Assembly (NCBI GenBank): GCA_950022295.1
Contig: OX465598.1
Coordinates: 93,162,001 to 93,226,000, forward strand
Length of the DNA: 64,000 nt
Source of the DNA: Bromus sterilis
Lineage: Eukaryota; Streptophyta; Magnoliopsida; Poales; Poaceae
Direction of reading: 5' to 3'
The translations under genes were made by a program, and so were the position numbers. Positions 22,084 through 34,162 of this stretch are shown piece by piece (the stretch's first letter is position 1; the number at the start of each line of letters is the position of its first letter). The notes beneath the pieces were generated by a model. The model did not search any database. It was not told the DNA's origin and saw only the letters and a program-made list of their open reading frames with translations.

Positions 22084-23295
22084 ACATCCCCAAGCTTAAC
22101 TCCTGCTCGTCCTCGAGTAGGTAAATGATAACAAGCATAATTTATGTGGTGACATGCTACGAACCATATAAGAACTTTTAAGTAAAGCAATCAAGGCATG
22201 TAATTCAATTCAAGTCATAACAGGCAAGCGTCTATATTTAGCATTGAAACAAGCAACATAAGAACATTAAGGTGCAAGAGCTTTCGCTGTCCGTGACTCG
22301 AATGTCTCCAAATGGTGTTTGCGTGCAAGAAAGGGGATAGGGATATACGAGAGAGTAAAACATAGTTTTTATTGTTGAGAACTTAATCTACTAAAGTTTC
22401 ACACTTGGTCTTCTTTGGAATCTTATCTTGACTCATCCCCAGACCACTAGCCAGGTACAAGTCAAAATGATCCACTCCCTTTCGATATTTTGAGCACTCA
22501 TGCAATGGATGAGCGTAAGCAAGAAAGTTGACACTTAGGATGGCAAAGGAGAAAAATGATGGAGGAAGAAGATAAAAAAGGTGTGAAAGGCTCACATCAA
22601 TGAGGACAATCATAGGCGAGAGAAAGCCAAATGATAGATATGATGTGAGGAGTAGGGATTGCCATGCAACGGATGCACATATGAGCTAATGTAAGCTCTC
22701 CAATGGAACTAGTGGGGGTGCATCCAACTTGCTTGCTCAAAAATACCTAGAGCTCATTTGAGGAGGCTCATCATTGGAATATACAAGCCAAGTTCTATAG
22801 TGTGAAGGTCCCCACATAGCTATATGCATGAATGATAATATCTATGGAGTACAAGATATAAGAGGGAGTACGAGTGTGGATCTCTCAAAAGGAATAGTAG
22901 TGTGCCCCCTTCTCTCTTTTTTTTCTTTTTTTTCTATTTTTTCTATTTTTTGGTGGCCTCAATGGCTCTTTCTATTTCTCTCATTTGTCCTCTTTGGGGT
23001 GTTTTAATTTTGTGCTCTTTAGGATCTTTTGATTAGTCCACTTTGGGATCTTTTCCTCACTTTAGGGGAAACACTCTATATATTACAAAAAGTATAGAAG
23101 ATCTTTCACACTTTACAAAGTACTCAAATCATAAAGAAGATGTAACTATCATGATGTATGCAAATGTATGCCTCTGCCAGTGTAGCAGAAAATGCAATGA
23201 TACTAGCGCGTCATGTAGCAATGATTAGGGCAAGGCCCAACTAGCATGCGGCTCATCGATCAAGAAAGTAGCATGTATGACATGAAGATCAAGTC

Positions 23296-23601
23296 ATGAG
23301 AAGATGGATGTTGCATGGCAATATATCTCGGAAAGGCTATGGAAATGCCTTGACAGGTAGGTATGGTGGCTATTTTGAGGAAGGATATAAGGAGGTTTAT
23401 GATGACAGAGTGTATCATGCCAAGGGTTTTGATGTACCGGCGAAGGTGGACGCCAACTCTCAGAGTGAGAAGAAAGCAATGCACGTCACAGGAGAGGCTA
23501 GAAAAATATGGGAAGGTGGAAGTGTCAACTTTCGAATACTCACATTAGTCCGAAGAACTCATGCACTTATTATCGGTACATCAGGAACATGTATGGCATG
23601 A
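23296..23601 (+). other. Recurrent antisense ORF in element D (copy 1)
   Basis: This 102-codon plus-strand ORF starts MRRWMLHGNISRKGYGN and runs antisense to element D. Near-identical readings occur antisense in elements C (35602-35883), B (about 43860-44250, interrupted by TAG), E (55322-55705) and a second time in D (23745 on). No known domain is visible. A sense-strand ORF of about 74 codons overlaps it in most copies, so the repetition may simply reflect recent common descent. I list it as unproven. Confidence 0.3.
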
Positions 23602-23896
23602 AGATGTATGGCAGAAAAATATGCAAAGGTATGCTCTGCCAGTGTAGCAGGAACATGTATGACATGAAGATCAAGTCATGAAGAGGTGGATTTTACATGG
23701 CAATATATCTCAGAAAGGTTATGGAAATGCCTTGATAGGTAGGTATGGTGGTTGTTTTTAGGAAAGATATAGGGAGGTTTATGATGACAGAGCATATCAT
23801 GCCAAGGGTTTGGATGCACCGGCGAAGGTGGAAGCCAACTCTCGGAGTGAGAAGAGGGCAATGCATGGTACGAAAGAGGCTAGCAAATATGAGGAG

Positions 23897-25699
23897 GTGG
23901 ATGTTGGGGTTCGGGGCAGAAAACACAAAATTTTCATAACCTACGAGACCCATACCCAAGACCTATGCTATGCTGATGCAACTAACGGACAGAAATAGAT
24001 CACATACCAATATGTAGTCTGTTAAGCGGGAAACGTTCCCGCATGAACGTGGTTGGTGTAGTCGTACCGGCAATCCCCGATGCCGCGCAGATCCACGATG
24101 ACTCCTGTAGCCACCCGATCCTTGTGGACCGATGACGGGATTACGTCCCCGTCGGAACGTTGTCGATGAAGACCTCACGATACGATCACGACGATGAAGT
24201 AGCACCACAAGTGTAGTGCCTCGCGGGATTATACACATACAGTATACCCGACGTCCCTCCGGGCTCCGAACCAGTAGAGCAGCGGAAAGAAGATGGATTC
24301 GGATCCCGATTCCAGCAGCACGACGACGTGCGTATAGTGGAGAAATCTCCAACCAAGTGTAGACTCCAAACAAGGGGAGTCCACTCGAGGAAGGAGAAAA
24401 AAGAGGGAGAGAGAGATGAGAGAAACTTGTCTCAAATCAATTTGTATGAAGAAAAAAGGGCACCCTACCCCTCCTTATATAGGCCAAGGAGGGGTGCCAC
24501 CCCCCCTCCACTTCCGGGGTGGAACTAATCCCAAGGGAGGGGGGTTTTGGCGCAGCCCTAAGGGGGTGGGCCCCCCTCATGGCGCCATGGCCCATGGGGG
24601 AGGACTCCCTATCCCCCTAATGGGCCCTATGAGGCCCATATGCCTTTTCTTCCATTTTTAATTATATTTAAATACATTTTAATATTTAATTCAGATAATT
24701 AAATAATAAAACATATATTAAACATTATTAAATATATTTTGAACCTTTCAAAATACCCGGAACAACTTCCGTCCTTCATCGGAACAATTTCGGTGTTCTC
24801 TCCAATTTCTCCGGTGATCCCGAATCAATCCTTACTGCGTCGAGTACCCTTAAGTGTAACACCCTACGGTCCGGGAAATAGCAGACATGATCGAGACAAT
24901 TCTCATTGATCAATGACTAATCAATTGGACCTGGTTACAATCCTTGATAGCCCCTGCGCTTCCATCGAATGAACTTCAATCGTTGTTGGATCCGTTAACC
25001 GTGTGCCTGTTCCCTTTGTCCTATGGTACTTTGCTTGTCCGAGGTTTGATCATCGTATCCAATATACCTAGTTCGTCCTCGTTCTCAACAAACAAGTTTA
25101 CTCGTTCCCGTGATATTACAACTCCGTGACCTAGTCACACGTTTGCAAACTTTATGATGTAACATCACCGAGTGGGCCCAGAGTACCTATCCGTCACACG
25201 GATGGACAAATCCCGCTTTGATCTATTTGCATACTCATCAACCATCTATTTCGGAATACCCAAAGTGCACCGTTATATCCAGCATATTTCAGTCAGGCAG
25301 TGGGATACAAATCAAAGTCTCCTCATAGATGACAATTACATATGATCATTACGGTCAAAGGATCTGGTCACTACGTTATAGTTATCGCAATGTCGAACTA
25401 TGTGACTTGATCACATCGCAACACTTCTGGTGGGTGTATGTCCATCATATCATTATCCAATGATACGACTCCATTGTCAACAGACGCCATTGTCTCATGA
25501 TCAAGAAACCTTGATCATCAATCACCCAATGGACTAGTATACTAGGGTTTACTAGGGACCTGGTTGTTTGTATACCACACCTGTATTAATGTTTCCGCTT
25601 AATACAGTTATAGAATAGTATCAAACGTATTATGAACTAATGGAATATGCTCGATAAAACATATTTTATTTGCCTCTAGGGCACATTCCCAACAGTGGA
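23897..25699 (-). mobile_element. Solo copia LTR 23902-25694 with TSD GTGGA
   Basis: The 1793-bp LTR has TGTTGGGG at the left and CCCAACA at the right, flanked by GTGGA at 23897-23901 and 25695-25699. It is homologous to the copia LTR at 3978-5651 and in the same orientation. It includes the GGCAGAAAACACAAA end and a minus-strand TATATAA near 24474. No interior domain is present. Element D's sequence resumes exactly after the second GTGGA. Confidence 0.95.
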
Positions 25700-27199
25700 A
25701 GTGTCAACTTTCAATACTTACATTAGCCCGAAGAACTCATGCACTTATTATAGGTAACTCTCAATCTAATAAGGAGGTTCACAAAGAGACAAGTACCCCG
25801 AGGAGGAGTGTATGGGGGTTTGATTATCCTTGCGCATCCTCGACTCACTGTACGTGAGTGTACTCTAATATTCGACCCCTCAGAAGAGTAGTGATCCATC
25901 TAGTAGCTAGAGTTCTCAACTAATTTGTAGGTTTTTGAAAATAAACACAGATTGCCCAAAATACGACATCTATCACTAATAGGCTAAAGCTCTTGACACC
26001 AAAAGTCCAAACAACACCTCAAAACTATTGCAAGTTACTACTACAAAAGAATAGCAACCTCAATTACCTACTTCAAGTCAAGACACAAAACTCAGTGCAA
26101 CAGGCAAACTCTCTAAACAAGATAAACATGAAAACTCAAGAGAGTTCCAGCAACAAACTAAACAAAATCTCTTAAAAAGACAAGCATGAAAGCTAAGGGA
26201 AAAACATGACAGTAGCTACGAAAAGATAAAGAACACACACAACAAAGATAAGCACGAAAAATCCTATGTTGTGTTCTAAATTTTGGAAGTGGAGCGTGTT
26301 TCTCTCCCACACAAAGACAGCTGGGTTCTAACTTGTTATGAACAGCAAGCAAAGATAAAGAAAACTAAAAATAAAACCTAAGAGCGAGACCCTCCAAGAA
26401 TAACACATAATGCATGAAGTGATAAAAATATAGTGAAACGAGAGACGAACTGATAATTGTTGATGGAGAAGGGGATGCCCGGGGGCATCCCCAAGCTTAG
26501 ACGCTTGAGTCTCCTTGAATATTTCTTGGGGGTGCATGGGGGCATCCCCAAGCTTGAACGCTTGAAACTTCTTAATCTTCTTTCATCATCTTCCCTCATA
26601 CACTTGAAAACTCCCTTCATACATAACTCATCATAATCTGATTAGCGAGGTTAGTACCCATAATAAAATAAGTTTTCTCTACTGGAAATATAGATAACCT
26701 TGAAGAGCTACTGTTTCTCAAGTTTTCCAAAAAGTTTTTGCAAAGAAAAAGCATGATTAAGGTTTGAAAAACAAAGAAAAGGCAAAACATGACAGAATCT
26801 GTGAAAAACAGACCAGCAGGTAGTAAAGAATTTTTTAGGGATACTTCTGCAACTCAAATAAAAAAACTCAGTACATACGAAAGTTTCGTAATTGTATAGA
26901 GCACGCTGTGTAAAAAATTCAGCTCAAAAGATGAACTGGGATTTTTCTCTGATTTTTCTAGTCACGAGGACAGAATCTGTTTTCTGGACAGCATGTCACA
27001 ACTTTAACTTCCCTTGTCGTATGAGGCTATAAAAGGCACAAAGCTTGAAAAGTAAAGATACAATGATGTTGCTACAGTAGTAAAAATCATCAAGACCACT
27101 AAAAACAGAAGAAAAACAAAAAGGAAAACCTAAATTCGTTGCGGGCTTCCTCCTGAAAGCGCTTCTTTAAAGCCATTAGCTAGGCTTAATGCAAATAGA

Positions 27200-29262
27200 T
27201 CAAGTCTTTTCAAGAAAATAACTAGCCCGTGTGACGGACTCAAAAGGCAACTTAATATTTTTCCTAGGGAAGTGTTCCATCCCTTTCTTCAGAGGGAATT
27301 GGAATTTTATAATCCCTTCTTTCATATCAATAACAGCACCACGGTGCGAAGAAAAGGACGTCCCAAAATAATTGGACAAGAAGGTTCACATTCAATGTCC
27401 ATAATATTAAAATCAACGGGAACATAATTGTTATTGACAATGATAAGAATATCATCGATCTTCCCCAAAGGTTTGTTTATGGAAGAATCGACAAGATGAA
27501 CACCAAAAGAACAAGCATCAAAAGGTTTCAATTCAAATATATCATACATTCTTTTGGGCATAACGGAGGTACTAGCTCCAACATCACATAAAGCATAGTA
27601 AGAAAAGTTATTCAACTTAATTTTAATCATAGGATCCCAACCATCTTCTAGCTTTCTAGGTATGGAGGCTTATAACCTAAGCTTCTCCTCCCTAGCTTTG
27701 ATGAGAGCATTAGTGATATGCTCCGTAAAGGCAAGATTAAGTGTGCTAGTGTGGGGGTCTCTAGACATCTTGTGAAGGAAATGAATAACTTCAGAAAGGG
27801 TGCAATTATCAAAATCAAGGTCACTACTATCAAGTAGAGTAGTAGTGGGGTCCTTTAGGCTCACTTGTTTGGTAGCTTCTATAGTCATAGGAATTTCTTC
27901 TTCTACGGTTGAGGTCATAGCATCACCATTAATAGGTCCTATGGGACTAGAGGTGCATTGGGTACTAAGAGTTTGGATATCCTCAACCACTTGGATATTA
28001 GCAACAATATGGTGTGTAGGAAGGCTCTTAATCCTATCTTCTTCCATAGGGATAACTTCTGGTTTGGCTGCCATTTGATTTATCAAAGTAGCCTGTGTGT
28101 GAGACATATTGGAAACTTGGGTCTCCGTGGTGGTGAGCCTAGTCTGAAGGTTAGAAATCTCAATGTTCAGACTCTCTAGTTGTCTACCAATGTCTTGCAA
28201 GATGGAAGTGTGCTCATCTAATTGTCTAGAGAAGGTCCTATTCTGTTCATACTGGGTGTGCATGTAGTTCTTAGTGGCCTTCTCTATTTCCAAAAGTTTC
28301 TCATAACTAGGCATGTCACTATCTCTTGGGGCAGAGTTTCTGGTGCTAGGATAAGTGTTGTTGTTCCCATAGTTGTTGGAGGGGAACGGTCTAGGATTGC
28401 TACCAAAGTTACTCCTATAAGCATTGTTGTTAAAGCTGTTTCTAGAGATAAAGTTCACATCTACTTGATCCTGAGCAATCAAAGAATTTAAAGGAACATT
28501 TTGAGGATCAATAGTAGATTGCTTGGTAAGTAGAGACATAATCAAGTCAACTTTTTCTTTTAGGGAGGAGATCTCCTCGACAGAGTTTACCTTCCTACCT
28601 GTTGGAGCTCTTTCGGTGTGCCATTGGGAATAGTTGGTCATCATCTCATCGAGAAGTTTTGTGGCAGCACCAAGTGTAGTTGACATACAGGTTCGTCCCG
28701 CGGCCGAATCTAGCAAGTTCCGCGAGGTAAAGTTCAAGCCTGCATAAAAAGTCTGGATAACCATCCAAGTAGTCAAACCATGCGTAGGGAAATTCTTAAC
28801 AAGAGATTCCATGCATTCCCAAGCTTGGGCAACGTGTTCATTAACCAATTGCTTAAAATTCATAATAAAGCTCCTCAACTGAATAATCTTAGCAGGGGGA
28901 TAGTACTTCCCAATAAAAGCATCCTTGCACTTATCCCAAGAATCTATGCTATTCTTAAGCAAGGATTGAAACCAGATTTTAGCTTCATCCCTCAAGGAGA
29001 AAGGAAAAAGCTTAAGCTTAACAATATCACCATCTACTTCTTTGTACTTTTGCATATCACAAAGCTCAACGAAATTATTTAAGTGCAAAGCAGCATCATC
29101 TCTAGCACCAGAGAATTGAACTTTCATAACAAGGTTCAGCAAAGCAGGTTTAATCTCATAAGAAGGTGCTGAAGTAGAAGGTGTAGCACTAGGAGTGCAG
29201 ATAAATTCACTTTTGTAGTGACTAGTGAAGTCACACAACTTGGTGTTTTTAGAGGAACCCAT
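27200..29262 (-). pseudogene. gag-pro: Athila-like gag-protease of element D
   Basis: The likely start is ATG at 29262 (MGSSKNTKLCDF). The retrotransposon gag domain covers roughly residues 50-190, with AKIWFQSLLKN, WDKCKDAFIGKYYP and QAWECMESLVKNFPTHGL. An Asn-rich linker (FNNNAYRSNFGSNPRPF) and a coiled-coil-like stretch (LESLNIEISNLQTRL) follow. After an in-frame TAA at 27670-27672 the frame continues into a retropepsin with YALCDVGASTSVMPK and CPIILGRPFL. A one-base deletion near 27330 then breaks the frame; the remainder is readable to a stop at 27200-27202. No RT, RNase H or integrase follows, so the element is non-autonomous (gag-pro only). No CCHC knuckle is present. Confidence 0.87.
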
Positions 29263-29396
29263 AGTAGCAGCAAGCAAGATAACTATTTGTTGATTTTTGA
29301 TAAAAGACACTAAAGCAAAAACTGAAAGGTAAACTAACAAGACTAAAAAGCAAAGATAAAATATAGTGTGCAACTCCCCTATCTTGAAGAGTGGAG

Positions 29397-29414
29397 TCGC
29401 CAACAACGGCGCCA
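29397..29414 (-). promoter_or_regulatory. Primer-binding site of element D
   Basis: The minus strand reads TGGCGCCGTTGTTGGCGA, preceded by AATTTC, ten bases from the LTR end at 29425. This is the TGGCGCC-type site used by Athila-lineage elements. The last bases differ from the TGCCGGGGA of elements B, E and F. Confidence 0.85.
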
Positions 29415-29424
29415 GAAATTTTCT

Positions 29425-30695
29425 TGATACACGAGATAGCTTCTCGTCCCTCGTTGGTTACCCCAAGTGGAAGGTGAGATGTAGCGTAGCAGCCAGTCTC
29501 CCTTAATGAAGATTCTAAGGTTTGAAGTATCGAACCCGTAGGACTCCAACAGATACAAGTAGGTGGTGAAATGAACAATGGCACCGTTCACAACTCTAAG
29601 TTTCTTACTTCACCTGGACCTGCAGACACAACAGATAGCTCTGCTCCCAACGATTACAAAGGAGTTGTCAATTCCTCCGGCCTTGTTGTTTACAAAGGAT
29701 AAAACGCACGGGATAATAATGATAGTGATAGCTATGGAAAAGTAAATACTGAAAGTAAATTGAAGGTGTAAACAATATTGGAAATACGGACCGGGGTCCT
29801 ATGATGTTCAGTAGTGATGTCTGTCTCCCAAAATACGATAAAATAGCCATGCGAGGTAAACAAATTACAGCTGGGCCATTGACAGGATTATGTGCGCAAA
29901 CCAATGCTAATTATGCTAAACAGAAAGGAAGAGGCTCAAAAGCATGGGAAGTACGCCAAGACAAGTAGACCGAAATCCATCTGCATCTACCTACTAATCA
30001 TCCACCTTGAGATATCTATCCATAACATCTCGCTGGTATTAAGTTGCGAATCCCACTCAAAGTGTAAACTCAAAGCAACAAACAACTGCATTAAAGAAAT
30101 TTGCGTAAAGTAAACAATCCTTGCACCCACAAGTACAAGCACCGTTGTTTCCCCCTTGTGGCAACATCACATCCCCTAGAATCATGTTTCTGTCACTCAA
30201 GCTAGTCATCGGGGGGCATGAACCCACAATCATGCATAACGCTTCCTCTTGGAGTCACTACCTACTACTTGGCCGAAGCAATAAACAACAACGGAGAACA
30301 TGCAAGAATTACTGAAGAACATAAATATAAAAGAAGAGAATACAATATATAACTCAATCACAATCTGAACATAATCTCATAATCCATCGGATCCCAGCAA
30401 ACTCAACATAGCAACGGCAGAAAGATTACATATGTGCCTCGATCATGTAGGGAAGCTCACGAGGTCTAATCCATGAGGAACAAAGAGGGGAGGAGAACAT
30501 CACATATCTACTGATCATAGACCCATGGTCCAAGGTGGACTACTCACGGTTCATCCGGGAAGCATCCATGGTGGTGGAGAAGCTCCCGGAGGTGATTCCT
30601 CCCTCCGGCAGGGTGCCAGGAAGAGGTCTTCTGGTGCTCCCGATCTTGGAAGCGCGGCGGCGGCGGAACATAGGAGAGATCGCGAAAAAGGGTTC
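29425..30695 (-). repeat. 5' LTR of element D, truncated at its upstream end
   Basis: The LTR starts (plus view) TGATACACGAGATAGC and follows the Athila-like LTR until about 30694-30695. The homologous LTRs continue there for a further several hundred bases to GGACGTATCA. The missing part is the U3 promoter side. The first 200 bp match the LTR of element B (39426-41104) rather than D's own 3' LTR. Confidence 0.85.
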
Positions 30696-30704
30696 CTGTT
30701 CTAC

Positions 30705-31589
30705 TCAAGTATAATATGGACGGAGTTGCGCGATTTTCCATGGTCTAGGAGTCTCCTCCATGGACGTGCGTGACTTTGCCTTCTCGCATATATCAAGCAG
30801 GTAGTAGGATCTATTGTATAGGTTCTTGTTGACAACAAACGGTCCTTCCCATGGAGAGGATAACTTGCGCATTCCATCCTTTTTCTGTATGAGGCGGAGC
30901 ACCAAGTCACTTTTCTCGTAAGTCCGACTTCTGATACGACAACTATGATATCGTCGGAGATCATGTTGGTAGATAGCCGACTGAGCTGCTGTTAGTTCTC
31001 GTTTTTCATCAAGAACATCTAAGGCGTCCTACCTCGCTTTCTCATTGTTGGCTCCCACATAAGCTATGACCCTTGGTGAGTCGTGATGGATGTCACTTGG
31101 GAGAACGGCTTCTCCTCCATAGACCAGGAAGAAGGGTGTGTAGCCTGTCGACCTGTTAGGAGTCGGCCTGATACTCCACAATATTGAGGGTAGTTCTTCC
31201 TCCCAGCAACCGGCATCCTTTCCAAGGGGACAAAGAGTCGAAGTTTGATGCCTCGGAGAAACTCTTGCTTTGCTCTCTTGGCTTGTCCATTGGTCTATGG
31301 GTGAGCCACTGATGAAGGTCGAGTCGGATGTGCTCATTTTGACAGAATCGCTGCATAACCTCCTCTGATAGGTTAGATCCATTATCAGTGATGATGCTGT
31401 GGGGGTAGGCGAATCTGTATATTAAGTTTTTCAATAATTTCAGCGTCGTTGCTACGTTGCATTTGCTGACCGGCTCTGCCTCAACCCACTTGGTGAATTT
31501 ATCCACCGCCACTAACAAGTGTGTATTCTTGTTGGCTGACCTTTTGAAAGGTCCCACCGTATCAAGCCCCCACACTGCAAAGAGCCAAA
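30705..31589 (-). pseudogene. Ty3/gypsy integrase fragment
   Basis: This is the minus-strand C-terminal part of a gypsy pol. The core begins WGLDTVGPFKRS and HLLVAVDKFTKWVEAEP, with the second catalytic Asp in SIITDNGSN. The segment with the catalytic Glu (about 31230-31330) is scrambled by frameshifts. Reading resumes as WEEELPSILWS, YTPFFLVYGGEAVLPSD and, in another frame, LVLRLIQKKDG and WEGPFVV, ending IAQLRPYYT before a stop at 30705-30707. RT and protease are absent. Element C inserted at its upstream end; its left flank is CCAAA (31585-31589). Confidence 0.82.
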
Positions 31590-33184
31590 TGATACATCCC
31601 CAACGTATCCATAATTTCTGCTTGCTCCATGCATGTTTTGTGTGATTTTGCTATGATCTAGATACACTTTCATACACTTTTGATCATATTTGGACTAACT
31701 TATTAACTCAGTGCACCACAGTGCCAGTTCCTGTTTTCTGCTATTTTTTCTAATCCAGGTTTCCCCCATATGAAAAATTCTCCAAAAATTCAGGAAAATA
31801 TAATAAAAAATCAGCGCAACGGAAGCTTCCGGAATCACCAAATTGGGGCCAAAGGGCCACCACAAGGGACCCCAGCGGCCACCTGGCGCGGCCTAGGGCT
31901 TGGCTGCGCCAGGGGGGCTCCTGGACCCCTGGTGGCCCCCCTGGCTGCCCCCCTTCGCCTATTTATTCTCCGTGACGCGAAACCTCCGAGGACAGAACCC
32001 CTTTTCGCGATCTCGCCTCTGTTCTGCCGCAGCCGCGCTTTCAAGATCAGGAGCGCTAGCAAACCTCTTCCCGGCACCCTGCCGGAGGGAGGATTGACCT
32101 CCGAGAGCTTCCTGTCCACCATGGACGCTTCCCGGATGTACCGTGAGTAGTCTCCGTTGGACCATGGGTCCGTGATCAGTAGCTATGTGATGTTCTCCTC
32201 CTTTCTTTGTTCTTTATGGATTATACCTCGTGGGATACGCTACATGATGGAGGCACATATGTAATTTTCTGTTGTTGATATGCTGAGTTTGCTGGGATCT
32301 GATGGATTATGAGACTATGTGCAGATTGTGATTGAGTAATTCTTGCATCTTCTTCGTTGTTGTTTATTGCTTTGGCCAAGTAATAGGTAGTGACTCCAAG
32401 AGGGAACGTTATGCTCGATTGTGGGTTCATGCCCCCTAATGACACGCTTGAGTGACAGAAACATGAGTCTAGGGGATGTGATGTTGCCACAAGGTGGAAA
32501 ACAACGGTTCTTGTAACCGCGGTTGCAAGGATTGTTTACTTTACGCAAAGTGCTTTTTAATGCAGTTGTCTGTTGCTTTGGGTTTACACTTTGGGTGGAG
32601 CTCGCAACTTAATACCAGCGAGATGTTCTGGATAGATATATCAAGGTGGATGATTAGTAGTAGATGCAGTTGGATTTCGGTCTACTTATTTTGGCGTACC
32701 TCCCATGCTTTAAAGCTTCGTCCTTTCTTTGTAGCATAGTTAGCATTGCGGTGCGTTTTTTATCCCGTCAATTGCCCAGCTGTGATTTGTTTACCTCGCA
32801 TAGCAGTTTTATCATCTTTTGGGAGAGAGACATCACTAGTGAACATCACGGGACCCCGGTCCATATTCTCATCACTATTTACACGCTCTTTTATTTTCCT
32901 GTTTTTACTTTCTAGCTATTATCATTATCCCTTGTGTTTGATCCTTTGTGAACAACAAGGCCGGAGAGATTGACAACCTCTCTGTACTCGTTGGGAAGCA
33001 AAGTTATTTGTGTCGTGTGCAGGTCCATGCGAAGCAAGTGATTATGTGCATTACTTGCCAAACCACCTACTTATCATTGCCGGAGTCCTACGGGTGATAA
33101 ACCCTACCCTCTACATAGGGGAAATTTGTCACTACACTACATCTCAACCTTCCACTTGGGGTAACAAACGAGGATAGAGTATCA
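31590..33184 (+). repeat. 5' LTR of Athila-like element C
   Basis: A 1595-bp plus-oriented LTR from TGATACATCC to GAGTATCA. Homology to the other Athila-like LTRs is continuous, except that the last 150 bp form a distinct variant. It inserted into the gypsy integrase fragment. TATTTATT near 31969 is the likely TATA region. Confidence 0.9.
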
Positions 33185-33194
33185 AACAAATTTC

Positions 33195-33212
33195 TGGCGC
33201 CGTTGTCGGGGA
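33195..33212 (+). promoter_or_regulatory. Primer-binding site of element C
   Basis: TGGCGCCGTTGTCGGGGA follows the LTR end by ten bases (AACAAATTTC spacer). This is the Athila-type site. Confidence 0.9.
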
Positions 33213-33345
33213 CTCCGAGTAATAAGATAGGGGAGATTCACACTATCTTTTACCTTTGCTTTTTAGTCTTGTTAGTTTCCTTTCAGTTTTTTGTGTCCTA
33301 TATAAAAATCGCAAAAAAATATTTATCTTGCTAGTAGCTATCATT

Positions 33346-34162
33346 ATGTATGGTCCTTTTGCCTTTGTTGAGACAGAGGATCTCACCTTTAAACAAAAAG
33401 GTGGTGAAAGTTTAAAAGATGCTTGGTATATAATTAATGATTCTCAGAAAAGAGCCACCAAGAAGCAATCCACTACTATCCTTCTTAGAAACTTTTATGT
33501 TGGAATTACTCCTTGGAATAGGTTCATTCTAGATACTGCTATCAATGGGAATTTCCTAGAAGCCCCAATTTTGGAATCTCTTAATGTTATTGAAAATCTT
33601 GTTGGAAATCTCCCTATTGCTAGCATTCAAGAGGATATCACTCTAGTTCACATTATGAAAAAACTTGAAAAGATAGAAGTAGAAATACCAAGCATAAGTA
33701 GGATAAATGAGTTGGATCGCAAGATTCAAGGGAATTTGAATAGACTTGATAGCTCCATGCATAAAATTATTAAAACCTTGGAGACCATCAAATTACATGA
33801 TTTAGATCCTTCTAGGATAGATAAGATTGAGGAAATCATTGAAACTTTGGGAAATACTTTCTTCTCAATCAAACCAAAAAAGGTAGAAACCCCGGCAAGG
33901 AAGGAACCTAAGTTCAATTATGTCCCTAAGGTTCCTCGACCCAAAAATAATCCACCTATAGCCAAGGGAGTTGAAACCGTGAAAACTTCGAAAGAAATAT
34001 CCCTTTTGGAAAAAATTATAAATGAAACTCCCATTGATTTTTTCGCCTTTTGGATTTATCCCTGGAAGTATCTTCATTAGGACTTTATTTGAAAAACCTC
34101 TTAAGACTAGTTGTACAATTGAAGAGCTTTTTGATAATGATGATTTGATTGATACGACTTGA
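33346..34162 (+). pseudogene. Gag-like ORF of element C
   Basis: From ATG at 33346 (MYGPFAFVETED) the frame runs to 34080. The gag-like motif LLRNFYVGITPWNRFILDT matches LRNFYHGIFRWCKHSLD in element E. Helical, charged segments follow (IDKIEEIIETL), then a basic Pro-rich stretch (VPKVPRPKNNPP). A frameshift near 34048 moves the reading to another frame, which ends at 34160-34162 after TIEELFDNDDLIDTT. No protease motif and no pol follow. The role is probably the capsid part of a non-autonomous Athila-like element. Confidence 0.7.

Larger units (their letters stand above)
22084..27199 (-). mobile_element. Non-coding interior of element D
   Basis: On the minus strand the polypurine tract AAGCTTGGGGATGT abuts the 3' LTR at about 22084-22097. 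The rest is 3' interior without RT, RNase H or integrase. It is homologous to the same region in elements C, B, E and G, including a T-rich tract near 22910-22960 (A-rich in the element's sense). It contains a partial tandem duplication (about 23278-23600 and 23658 onward) and the solo copia LTR. The only recurrent ORF is the antisense one described separately. Confidence 0.75.

Noticed and set aside
24944..25129. Short ORFs inside the solo copia LTR
   Set aside because: LTR sequence; the same region in the LTR at 3978-5651 does not keep the frames.
30121..30315. Repeated 60-80 codon ORFs in Athila-like LTRs (also at 32315, 40198, 53168)
   Set aside because: They recur because the LTRs are homologous and lie in the transcribed repeat region; frames are not consistently preserved and no domain is visible.
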